From assembly GCF_047663525.1 (NCBI RefSeq), contig NC_092612.1:5861501-5925500 (forward strand): 64,000 bases of DNA. The letters are read 5' to 3'. Positions 9,750-20,391 of this stretch are shown piece after piece (position 1 is the stretch's first letter; every line of letters begins with the position of its first letter). Source of the DNA: Anas platyrhynchos. Its lineage: Eukaryota > Chordata > Aves > Anseriformes > Anatidae. The position numbers and the translations under genes are program-made. The notes under the pieces are model-generated. The model made no database searches. It saw only the letters and a program-made list of their open reading frames with translations, and was not told the DNA's origin.

Positions 9750-12700
9750 TTAAACTGAAACTGCTTTTAAACCTAGTTGTTGTTACAAAAATAGCTTAAT
9801 ACACCATCTTCAGAGGGTAAAAATTCACATGGAAGTACAGAAAAACCCAGAAGCGCTTCCTGAGCTTCAGTTTACCAACAGCACCATCGGATTTAGATCC
9901 TGGCCTGGCAGCCAGGATGCAGGATCTGTAAGCATTGCTGCGATGTGGAAGTGCCAAGGCAGGTTTCTGGCCTGCCCTGACTAAAAGACCTTTTTTTTCC
10001 ATACAAACAGCGTGCCAGGGTACGCTGTAATGCCAATGTGCCAAGTCAATAGAGGATGTCAAACAACAGAGGCGTTTCTCCTAATTTCTGGCATGAAAAC
10101 ACTTTTAACAGCATTCTTTTCACCAAGAAACCCCTCTCTATCTTCTCCAATACTCCAGGATCTGCTGCAGCTGCAGCAGCCGCGCTGCTACAACCCACAT
10201 CTTTGCCAAATCTTTTCAATAATTGTGCTTTACCTCGGCAATGTTGAGGTCACTCCTCTTCCTCCTCCAGCTGAGGAAGCAGCTCGCTGGCTCTGCCACA
10301 TTGCAGGTGCGCAAGCGAAAGCTGGGAACACAGGAGTCAAACTCTCAGTGCTCACAAAGCCACCAGGGCACAGGCCTGACACAGAGGCACCTTGGATCCG
10401 CTCTCCCTCCCCGCTGCGAGGCTCGCAGCAGCCCCGACCCGAAGCGCACACAATGCTTCGCATGGTGATGTCACCGCTGATTCTGAGTCCCCAGGTGAGG
10501 ATCTGCCTCACCACTCTCAACGCTGGGGTTGGGTTTTGTTGTTTTTTTTCTTTTAAACATTCACAGCTTATGGGAAACCATCAGGTAAACCACAGATCGC
10601 TAGGGAAGAAGTCCCACACGAGGGAAGAAGTCCGTGCTTTTCTTCCAGGCAGTGGCACGTGCTTTAACACGCCGCGTTCGACAAAGCAGCTCTCCCCGTT
10701 TTGCTCAGTGGCAACAGGCACGACTGCAACGCACACAGGTGTAGGCAGCACCTGCAGGTCCCAAACCCTTAACCGGTTTGTAGAGAGCACCAATTTTTTA
10801 AGTAGTGGTTCTCCCTTAATCCATGAGCCCTTCTTGCCTTTATTTATATTGGGTGGCTCTCCTCTATTTTCCTCCTCAGTGTCTGAGCAGACACTGGGAA
10901 TCATTTCGGGAGGAAGGGCACTGCTGAAGCTCCTACATCTACTCTCCGAGAAAAGAGAGTATGTTAAAGAATACGGATTTCCTTTCTTTTTCCTTTTTTA
11001 AATACAATTTCTGAAATCAACGCTGCGGCCTGGCAGCAAATACCTACGGGACTAAAGAGGATTCCTCATCCTCACTGTAACGTTGTAGTTAACTTCCCAA
11101 CGAACCCATCTCCCCAGGAAGCGGCCATTTGAGATGGGAAGGAGCAGAGCAAGAGGAAGCTCTCCTTAGACTAGCTCTTCCCCCAACACCACCTCGCCAC
11201 CCAGCACCAAATTCAATTCACCTGCTCCACCCGATCAGTCGAACGGGCGTCCGACGCTGGCACATGCCACAGCGGTGTTTCTGACGTGGCTTAAATCACC
11301 TATCCGCAGAATATCTCGGCTCCGTACGCTCCAATAACGCAGTAGTTGAGAAATAACGCCCAGAGCTCACACTCTGAGTGCAGCCCAACAGCACCGAAGC
11401 ACCGGGAGGCTAAACATTCCCAACCTGGCAACAAGGCTGACCCAAGCAACAGCACGGAACCCTTCTGCACCTTCAGTGTGGACATCAGCGGAAGGAAACA
11501 CAGATTTTTCTTTTCTCCTGGGGCTGCACCGCTCAGGGCCAGCAGAGCAGTGCTTCCCCTTCCCTTCTCTGTCTGTGCCAAGATCATGCCTCGTCTCTCG
11601 AGTCCTGCCCGTGATGGTGCCTGGCCTCAGCCCCTTGAGGCGGCCATTCCTCCACCACCGCAGCTCTCTCGTGGCAAGCTGCGAGTCATTTTATGGCTTG
11701 TCACGGCTTTCCAGAGCCAGGCACACAGGTTCTGGAGAAGGCTGGGGCAGGACAAGCCTGCTTTAAGCCCCAAACCTGCCTCCTTTACTGTCTCCTCTCA
11801 GGCCAGGCCTACCCTCCGGGCCCAGCAGCACTCATCCTGCCTGCCCCAGGACCCGCAGGTTGCGCCCTGTGGTAGCAGCAAAGAGCCCCCCAAAGGTCTG
11901 TCCTGGGGTACACAGGGGTGAGGCAGCCCCGTCACTGCACAGACACCCACGGGACACGTCACCAGAGCCGCTACCGGCTTGGCAATTAAGGACGTGGGAG
12001 AGGAGCCCACGTCACGCAAGCATTCGTGGCTGCCCTGGACAAAGAAATAAACATTGGCTGGTTTTCTCCCCATTTAAATAGCTAAAAGCACCGCTAACAG
12101 TTTCTTTCTTTGCGTCCAGCCTGTACTACGTTTAAAGAAAGAAGCAGCTTCTGCTGAGGAGGTGGAAGATGCTGTCAGCAGAAACACCGTGCCTAGAATG
12201 CGAGCAGGGAAGACAGCGATGCTGCGAAATAAAGCTTTTATAGCCGCTTCAGATCAGTTGGCCCGGGCTCCAAGGGTCAGACACCCAGCTGGGAAGATTG
12301 AATTTCCTCCTCGATAGCCTTGCCCAGCTCAATCTTGCCATCCTGACTTGGCTCCAGAGAAAGCCTCTTATTAAAGGCACAGAGAAACAATAGCTTCTCG
12401 GCCAAAAACTAGGAGTTCAAGCAATCCAGTGAAAAAGCTGTGCTTGGGAACAAGAACGTTTCAGAGTCTAGTTGATTTTAGTTCTCATCGTCACTCGTGT
12501 CATGGCAAAGGGCCTCTACAGAGGCAAAAGAGTCTCAGCACTGAGGTAGGACATAGCTCAAACACCAGCCCCAGAAGGTGGAGATCATAGCCTTGACTCA
12601 CCCTAAAGGAATCGCAGAAAGGGCACCAGGTAAGAGGACAAGGAGGGTTTTTGCTCTAGGGTTAGTTTGTCACATAGCCCAGGAGCCACTGGCTTTGGCT

Positions 12701-12845
12701 AGCATTTGACAACTGATTCTGGACCTTGAATGGACGAAGCCATACTCTGCCTCTGAATAATGAGGCTTGCATAGAGAGAAAACCCACACTGCCTATAGGG
12801 ACTCTGTCATAGCAGTGGGCTTGCTTCTTGATCCCCATCCCTCAA
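9750..12845. other. Gene-less stretch with one unsupported 329-codon frame
   Basis: No recognised gene or transposon. The longest frame, 10012-11001 on the plus strand, is 329 codons. It shows no domain, no coherent composition (Ser/Pro/Leu-rich with a hydrophobic end) and no splice-site support, and opposite-strand frames overlap it. Bases 11346-11921 hold a second frame of 191 codons with the same character. A possible transcript end (AATAAA at about 12229) is visible but no gene can be attached to it. It may be a decayed exon-poor or lncRNA-like region. Confidence 0.5.
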
Positions 12846-13313
12846 CACAGAGACGCGTGGTTTTGTCCCAACATTAAGTATTTACAACAAATTCGACAAG
12901 CGCTTTTCCTCTGCCAGCAGCAAACACCTGAGGGCCCCCACAGCTTCACAAATCATAGAGGGAAGAGCCTACCGTGCCGCGAAACGTTCGGAAAATAATT
13001 CAAAATTGATCTGCTAGGGGAAAAAAAAAATAAAAATCGATGGCTGGTGGCAGGGTACACAACACACCCGAGTCTCAGCTCTGTCCTCCGCAGGGTCAGT
13101 GCCCACGCCCAAGCGCGATGCTGATGGCACCCGAACATTTGCTGTAGCAGGCAGCAGAGCCAGTGGCTCAGGGGAGCAACTTTTAAAACCAAGAGGCACT
13201 TAAACAACCCTTCATCAACCCCGTGACTGCGGCAGAGTCCCGACTGCTCGCCCCGGATTCCTCACACCAACAAAAAGCACCAACCAAAGCCTGGGGGAAT
13301 TTTGGTACAGCAC
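12846..13313. repeat. 468-bp direct duplication, copy 1
   Basis: This segment is repeated at 15131-15598 in the same orientation, offset 2,285 bp, with a handful of substitutions (for example near 13066, 13074 and 13092-13094). The env remnant begins exactly at its right edge. It has no coding content. Together with its twin it brackets the truncated provirus and 215 bp of other sequence. Confidence 0.88.
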
Positions 13314-14139
13314 AATCGGCATTCCCTTGCCTGCAAACTTATCTTGGACTGATTTGTGGGAAAACACATCTTGGGGGCAAAAATATGAAGAAGTTTTGGA
13401 ACTAGAAGTTAGTAGCTTCGTGCCATTGGAATCTTACTATGTATGTGTACAAAGGCGTAACCCGCCTAAGGGTATGGGTAAACAGGATTGTATAAATACG
13501 GGTACTACTTATGTGGGAAATCAGACATCTTGTAATCAAACAATTGATATTAGTACAACTAGCAGTTGGGCAAATTCAACCAGCTGGCCAGTTCCAGAAG
13601 GAAAAGGGTGGTATTGGCTATGCAATGATACAGCCCGTAAGGTCTTGCCCGAGAACTGGAAGGGAACTTGCACTCTTGGAGCAGTAGTCCCCAATATGAC
13701 AGTACATGATGTAGTGCCTCGAGGTTACTTGAGAAATCATATCCGGAGAATCAGGCAAAAAATTAGCAATCCATTGATAGAGAGACACACCGCTTTTCAT
13801 AGTTTTGTTCGATGGTTTATCACATGGTTAGGAGTGAGTGAATTGGAAAAGGCAATAGTTAATATTTCTGCAATTATAGAGAAGTTAGAAAACAAAATTT
13901 CGGATGCTATAAAGGCTCAACAAGAAGAGATATCTAGTTTATCACAGGTAGTATTACAAAATCGGATGGCCCTAGACTTGTTATTGGCCACTCAAGGGGG
14001 AGTCTGTACAGTAATAAACACAAGTTGTTGTATGTATGTAGATCAGAGTGGAAGGATCTCTACTGACCTGGAAGAAATATGGAAGCAGACAAGGATCCTA
14101 CATGAGATCAGTAAAGATGATCTTTCATATTTAGTTTAG
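13312..14139 (+). pseudogene. 5'-truncated retroviral env (SU end plus TM ectodomain)
   Basis: The frame continues from its first Met at 13327 for 270 residues and is part of a retroviral envelope. The first ~135 residues are the end of the surface subunit, with several N-X-S/T sites and paired cysteines. A basic cluster at residues 140-145 sits where the SU/TM cleavage site is expected. A heptad-like helix follows (about residues 171-208). Then comes the conserved helix-loop that includes LQNR (residues 210-213) and a C-X6-C-C motif at Cys227, Cys234 and Cys235, as in gamma- and alpha-type TM proteins. The frame stops at 14137-14139, before any membrane anchor. A hydrophobic anchor-like stretch lies downstream at about 14195-14275, beyond the stop and in other phases. 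The signal peptide and most of SU are missing upstream. It is a broken copy with no expected entry function. Confidence 0.85.
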
Positions 14140-14339
14140 TTTTAGTGAAATATGGAATAAGTTAACCTCCTGGTTGCCCAATTTCTAATGGTTGAAACAA
14201 GATTTCATTGCTCTAATCGCAGTAGTAGTGTTAGGAATATTTGTGTGCATGTTGTTTAGATGCCTGCTTTGTTGTGTTACTGCAAATGATAGAAGCATCT
14301 GATGCAAAAGAATTTGCATGGGAAAAGAAAAGGGGGGAT
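14140..14339 (+). mobile_element. ERV env 3' end and polypurine tract
   Basis: This links the env relic to its LTR. It contains remnants of the membrane-anchor coding region with stops, then a purine-rich tract at 14321-14338 (GGAAAAGAAAAGGGGGGA) immediately before the LTR's TG. A polypurine tract in this position primes plus-strand DNA synthesis, which supports the orientation and the LTR boundary. Confidence 0.8.
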
Positions 14340-14915
14340 TGATTAAGGAGGCATTGGGGAGGCATTGGGGAGGCAAGGACAATCCCCAGACAAGGACTGT
14401 ATATCTCGAAACAAGACACTGGAACTCATGATAAGGAAGCGGCAGACGGACAGAGAAACAAACATAAGGACTATAAATCTCAAAACTGGACATTGGAATT
14501 CATTATAAAGATACAACAACTGGAAGAATTAGCAACAACCAGCGCTTGCAATTAAGAAACATGCCAACTCAGCAGATTCCTGACCAAAGGTGAAAAGTAC
14601 ACTGTGAGGAAGACTCGGGGTCTTCCTCCCAAAGACCCCTGCCCACGTCCCAAAGACCCCTGCCCACAATTCTTGGGAGGCTCTACGCAGGTGCAGGGTG
14701 CCAAAAGGCTAATTAGCATGAGAAGCGAGGGAAGGGGGGGATAGGTAAGGAATATGTATAGGCGCTTGTAGAATATTGAGAGATTGATTGTATAAATTCA
14801 AGACTGCTTTCCACCTTGGGTATGCACGATAGGTGGAGAGATCCCCTGTGCATCATCCAGCGCTGCAATAAATACTATACCACTTCAAGGAATTTCAGCT
14901 TCGATCTTTGAATCA
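14340..14915 (+). mobile_element. 3' LTR of the env-bearing ERV, 576 bp
   Basis: Starts TG right after the polypurine tract and ends CA at 14914-14915. A TATA-like TGTATAAATT lies at about 14788-14798 and a polyadenylation signal AATAAA at about 14868-14873, the normal U3-R-U5 order. Its last 65 bases match 250-314, so at least two elements of this family are present in the window. It contains a short direct repeat (two GGCATTGGGGA units near 14351-14372) and a repeated CCAAAGACCCCTGCCCAC block at about 14630-14666. No target duplication can be tested, because the 5' part of the provirus is gone. Confidence 0.85.
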
Positions 14916-15130
14916 TGGTAGAACAGGGCTTGGGGTGAGGGGAAAGCGAGGGCAGGTGGGCGCAGCCTCTGAGCTCTCCTTGTCCTGATTTTTGTTTTTT
15001 TTTCCCGGAGCCGGCAGAAGTCCCTGTGAAGTCCTTCGGCACGATGAAGGCCTGCTTGAGCTCCAGCAGCAGTTTCGTTGGTGGAGGTTTTCCCTGGTGG
15101 GGCCGGGGCATCACAGCACACACACACACG
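14916..15130. other. Unique spacer with exon-like minus-strand frame
   Basis: This 215-bp stretch separates the LTR from the second 468-bp repeat. On the minus strand, about 15080-14990 reads as a short well-behaved frame (around LLLELKQAFIVPKDF) that looks protein-like, followed by a lysine-rich A tract. I do not recognise the protein and see no clear splice sites, so it stays unassigned. A (CA)n tract closes the segment. Confidence 0.3.
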
Positions 15131-15598
15131 CACAGAGACGCGTGGTTTTGTCCCAACATTAAGTATTTACAACAAATTCGACAAGCGCTTTTCCTCTGCC
15201 AGCAGCAAACACCTGAGGGCCCCCACAGCTTCACAAATCATAGAGGGAAGAGCCTACCGTGCCGCGAAACGTTCGGAAAATAATTCAAAATTGATCTGCT
15301 AGGGGAAAAAAAAAATAAAAATCGATGGCTGGTGGCAGGGTACACAATACACCCGAATCTCAGCTCTGTCCTCCTCGGGGTCAGTGCCCACGCCCAAGCG
15401 CGATGCTGATGGCACCCGAACATTTGCTGTAGCAGGCAGCAGAGCCAGTGGCTCAGGGGAGCAACTTTTAAAACCAAGAGGCACTTAAACAACCCTTCAT
15501 CAACCCCGTGACTGCGGCAGAGTCCCGACTGCTCGCCCCGGATTCCTCACACCAACAAAAAGCACCAACCAAAGCCTGGGGGAACTTTGGTACAGCAC
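15131..15598. repeat. 468-bp direct duplication, copy 2
   Basis: Partner of 12846-13313, about 98-99 percent identical by eye. Its left neighbour is the (CA)n end of the spacer and its right neighbour is unrelated sequence, so the duplicated unit is sharply bounded on both sides. Confidence 0.88.
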
Positions 15599-16223
15599 AA
15601 GAGAAGGGAGTGGGGGTAGCGGAGCCACATGGCAGAGCTGCTGCTTTTCACCAGTTGATCATCCCTGATAATTGAAAGTAAGGCTGGGTGGGCTGACCCC
15701 CACCCCCACTCCTGGCAGCAAGTTTGGTCCACAACACACTGGAATAACGATTCTGCTCCCTCCCACCCCTACAGCTTCATCATCTGACACAGGTATAGTC
15801 AAAACAATGGCATACACGAGTAAAAGTCAAGAGTTGACATAGTAACTCCAGGATTTGGGTATCAACTGTCCGAGAAATCAGAACACCGAAGCTTCACAAT
15901 GTGCCCAACATCGAGTTGTGCCAAGGGGGGAGGAAGGAAGAAGCTTTACCTTTAAGCCTTCAGAGCATCGCTCCATCAGAAGATCGATTTGCAGCCACCG
16001 TGGCGTGCCAATGGAGATCTTTCTGTGCCAAAAGAAGTGCTTTGTCCTCTCGATAGTGAAGGTAGCCACCTATAGTTACAGAACGGATGCACAAGACCTT
16101 AACTCTGACCAGCAGGGAAATTTAGGACAACTGAGTGCAGATCCTGCCAATTTCTACCACTTCGGACTGTGCTTTAAGTCTCATTGCAAAGCCTCAGTTA
16201 GAAAAAGGATCACCTCGGGGTAT
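15599..16223. other. Gene-less stretch before the solo LTR
   Basis: No supportable gene. Before the LTR inserted, this would have been the sequence just downstream of the ZC3H11A stop codon, so part of it may be the old 3' UTR or 3' flank of that gene. Small open frames on both strands (for example 15855-16313 plus) show no recognisable domain. Confidence 0.5.
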
Positions 16224-16932
16224 CCAACTGTGGTGATTTTACCGTGCTGGGCAGCTAAACCCCACAACCGCTCTCTCACTCCCCCTCCTTTAGATGAGGA
16301 GGGGGAGAAGTAAAGCAAAGAACAACTCACGGGTTGAGATAAGGATAATTTAATTAAAGGGAAATAATTATAATAATTAAATAAAGACTACCATGAACTA
16401 AACAATTTAACTAAGGGGAAATAAAAAGGGAAAGGGGAAAAGGGAGGGGAAAAGGGAAAATAAAAAGAAGGGAGGAAAACAAACAAACAAAATAAATGAA
16501 GGCTATATGGAAGTGCAGAGGAAAGAAATTACTCTCTACATCCCAAAAATGAGCGCTGATTGACCATGTCCTTGAAGCAAGGCCTCAACGCATGCAGCCG
16601 GTGTTCAAGAGGAGGACCGACGTCTTCTCAACGAGAGCCCACCCTTCCCCTCTTCTTCCCGTTTCCACCTTTTATTGCTGAGTGTGATATCACATGGTAT
16701 GGAATATCCCTTTGATTGGTTTAGGTCAGCTGCCCTAGTGATGTTTCTCTCCTCACTTTTTGCCCATCCCCTAGGAGGGTTAGAGAAAGGCCCAATACTG
16801 TGCCACCGCAGCTCAGCAATAGACACAACACTGGTGTGATAAATCTGTTGTTCCAGCTACAAGTACAGAGTACGGCAGTGTATGGGCTGCTGCCGGGAAA
16901 GTTAACATTCCAGCCAGACCCAGTACACCAAC
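16224..16932 (+). mobile_element. ERVK-type solo LTR with 5-bp target duplication
   Basis: LTR body 16229-16927 (699 bp), starting TGTGGTG and ending ...CAGTACA, flanked on both sides by CCAAC (16224-16228 and 16928-16932). That is a clean 5-bp target-site duplication. The start matches the widespread bird ERVK LTR pattern (a GCTGGGCAGCTAAACCCCAC-like opening, CTCTCACTCCCCCTCC, then an A/T-rich GATAAGGATAATTTAATTAA block). No internal retroviral sequence is present, so it is a solo LTR left by LTR-LTR recombination. It is oriented opposite to ZC3H11A and lies 64 bp (59 bp beyond the target duplication) past that gene's stop codon. Confidence 0.88.
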
Positions 16933-16994
16933 AAGAAGAACAGTTTTAATTTTTTTTTTTTTTTTTTAAGTATACCATAGGACTACGCGGTTCA

Positions 16995-17282
<288 letters not shown>

Positions 17283-20050
17283 TCAGGATATGCCATTTCT
17301 TAACAGGAAATCCCTTTTCTGCAAACCGGCTCTTAAAACTGTAGGCAAGCCCTCCTACGCTTCAATCTTACACAGGGATTGTTATCAATCAACCCAGGGC
17401 TACATTTAGAGCCCGATGTGTTACCAGCTACATTTTTCAGTCTGGGGCTTTATCTGTGAAGCCAGGGCACCTGGAGTTGAGGTGGCATTCTTGAGGACCA
17501 AAAGGCAGAGGACACTACTCCTCATCTATCACCTCACGAGGAAGTAGAACTTCACCTCCTCCTCGTTCAGGTATTCAGACAACCCAAGAAGTCACTGGAA
17601 AGCTGTGCTGACTTGCAGCATTTAAAGAAAGCCTAATTAAGCAATCCTGCTAGATTTCCTGCTAGAAAGTGGTTTCAGGTGACTTATTCCTTTGATGGAT
17701 TTTGGCTTTAATTATCTCAGAACCCTCCTTTTTTCCCACATGTGACAGAACTTATGTTTCCCTGGGGATATACACTGATTAAGAGAAAGAACAAGTTGGG
17801 GTTGTCACCTGTTTGGGGGATTTTCTTCAAGTCTGATGGCTGGGGAGTGCTCCGGCACGTCTGAAACACCCTAGAAAGCAGCAAAACAGTATTTATGACA
17901 CATGGGTAAAAGATTCCTTAATAGCTTTTTCCTCCACACTGCTTCTCCTCTGGCATTGCGGAGCCGTGGCCAAAATACAAAACCAAGGTGCTCCTGAAGA
18001 AAGTTCACATTCACCTGGAGGTTACTCATGATCTTGTGTCTTTTAAGAACGTGGCATTCATGGACAAAATCCCCCCCACCAGAGAAATCACAGCATCAGA
18101 GTACCGGTTAAAGAGTGCCATTCAGCTCATAAATACAGAAGGGTTCTACAAGCATCCTGTAGACAGCTACTGGATTTCCAAGGAAACAGAAGGCCTGCAG
18201 AACGTTTGCCTTTTCCACCTTTTCTCCTAGAGGAGGGTAGGAATTTAACAAGGGATCCATCTCTGCGTTAGCTCCTGGCCTTACCATGGCTGCTTTTTTG
18301 GCTGGAGGTCCCATCATGTCAGCATCCAAGGCAGTCCGTAGTTCCACAGCTGCTATGGCAGAGGGATAACTCCCAGGTGCCTTACGTTTCAGTGCCTTCT
18401 TCTTGGGGAAAGTGACTTTCCCACCCGAAGGCTTCGCAGATGTCATCAAGTTGGCTAGAGTAAAAGGAAGAGAGAACTGATACAGTCTTGCTCTGCCTCA
18501 GGAAAAATCCAGGTTCTCTTCATCATTTCCACAGTCCTTCTACACAGTTAAATGCATTTGGCCAGCAGAATTGCACCACCATTGCCTGGATTCTCAGGAA
18601 TGTTTTCCACATAGTAAACTCTGTCTACCAATAATCCATACAAAGGAACCAAGAAACCGAATAGCTACAGTAAATAAGAATCCAGGACAAGGGAAACCTC
18701 AGACACATAGCAATCCTAAGTGCAAGCTAGGTTCACAAATATAGACAGCTTTTATATTTCAAGTCCTGCTCCCTCTAGGAAAGGGAAAAGCAGCAGTTAG
18801 AGTAGGACAAGAGCGTATGCAACTGTTGTACCAGCTTCCTCTCCCTTGCAGTGATGTCCCACAGTTAAGTTGTTCTACAAAGTCCAAATTTGTAGTGTCA
18901 TTTTCTAGTCTCCCGTTCCTTACCTAACATCTGGCTGGCAGGAAAAGAAACAAACTAAGAAAAAGAAAGTCCACACTTCGCTTCGTAGCATTGCGTGGCA
19001 AAATGCACCCAGCCAGAGTTACAGCATGAGAATTGTCATCTTCTGTCTGTATTTCAGAAGACAACCTAAGTAACTCTTAACCTTCAACACTTACTTTTAG
19101 CTTCCCGGCCCTGAAATTGAGCTGCCACTTTCCCTGCTGGTTCAGTATGAAAGAAGCCAGCAGTAGATTTGACAGCAGCTTCCTCCTTCCCAAGCTTCTC
19201 TTGTTGTTCTCGCTGTTGCCACTTCTCCCACCGTCTCTCTTCAAAGCTCTTCTCTGGACATTTACGAGTTCCACTCTGCTGAGTGGGCTAGAAGGAAAGA
19301 AAAGTAGTGCATGAATAGGACAAAAAAAAAAAAATCCGTGCGTGGAGATTTCGTTAAGAAAATCTGATCAGCAATCCCTCCAAAATGGTCTTGATGTGGA
19401 ACAGCATATTAATATCGTTCAGGTTACTGTTGTGTCTTTTTTTCCCTAAAATTCTGCCTGTAACAAGAGCCATGCTTTACTATGGACACAGTCTCACATA
19501 TCTGCAATATCCACTATGGCAAGCTTCTTTAAACAGCTAGGGTGTTCTGCTGTACATCTATTTATCCCATTCTTTTTAAGCAGCAGAAAGTCATACAAGT
19601 TCCCCTAGACAGTACCCACAGACAGATTGATTTCCTTCAACACAGAACTCTGGCCTTCTGTATTAAATCCTTCATGTCTGACAGATCAAGTCAGTAAGAA
19701 CAAAAAGAATTCCCTCCACGTTAACTGTGTAGATTTCAGCTGGTGCTAACAGGGTTTCTTTGTTGCTGTGGTATAAACAGACTGATTCCAAGTTTGAGGA
19801 GTACAGAGTTGTCTGGAAATGCTGCTGGCGATAGGATTTAGACTGCACTGCAGCTCCTACCAGGTGCTGAAGGGTAAGAACACACTCAAGAGGGTGGCAC
19901 ACGGTGAGTAACCAAACTTGTCAGAATGATCAGAAATTGTACGAATGTATGTGTGTCTTCACAGAGGACTCACCTGTACATCAGGTACAGAGGAAAGTTT
20001 AGGACAAGGCTGGTTCAATTCCACTGCCTTCTTTTCTTTTTTTAAAGCAC

Positions 20051-20391
20051 CTGAAAAAGAAGACCAAAAAAAGTTTGGTCAACGGCAGAAATAAAGAAAG
20101 CTGGGTACTTGTTTCCTTTGTGCATTTATTTCCTTGTGCCCCATGAGAGAGAGAGAGAAAGGCTACAACGTGCAATCCATTCAGCAATTATCCATGAAGC
20201 AGATCCTGAGCAAACTGAACTTGCTCAAGATGGAAAGCACCTCACTGGGGCAGGCATTAAAGCATCTGTTTATGGAGCACCTGTTAGTTTTGTGCTCCAT
20301 AAAGATTTCTGCTCTGCTGGGGCAGGTCCGGGTTGTGCTGAGGGAGCTGCACGAGCAGGTCTTGCCCCTGCGCTGGAATCTTCAGTTTTAC
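20051..20391. other. ZC3H11A intron replacing expected middle exons
   Basis: In known ZC3H11A proteins the segment after the first ...IHVKTLEEI module continues with an ...IKTFSEVLAEKK module and a second ...HIKTLEEI module. Here those are absent. Minus-strand sequence beyond 20392 resembles the family for about 14 more residues (to ~20350) and then becomes unrelated. The plus strand across it carries an open frame (20109-20420) and a (GA)n tract at 20146-20158. I infer an internal deletion or replacement; the alternative is that the exons diverged beyond recognition. Confidence 0.4.

Noticed and set aside
12290-12360. Minus-strand exon-like peptide (around DGKIELGKAIEEEI)
   Set aside because: It is plausible as protein but has no recognised family and no flanking splice sites that fit.
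12389-12403. Resemblance to the 5' end of U2 snRNA (TAGCTTCTCGGCC)
   Set aside because: Only about 14 bases agree. The following U2 sequence, including the branch-site-pairing and Sm regions, is absent.
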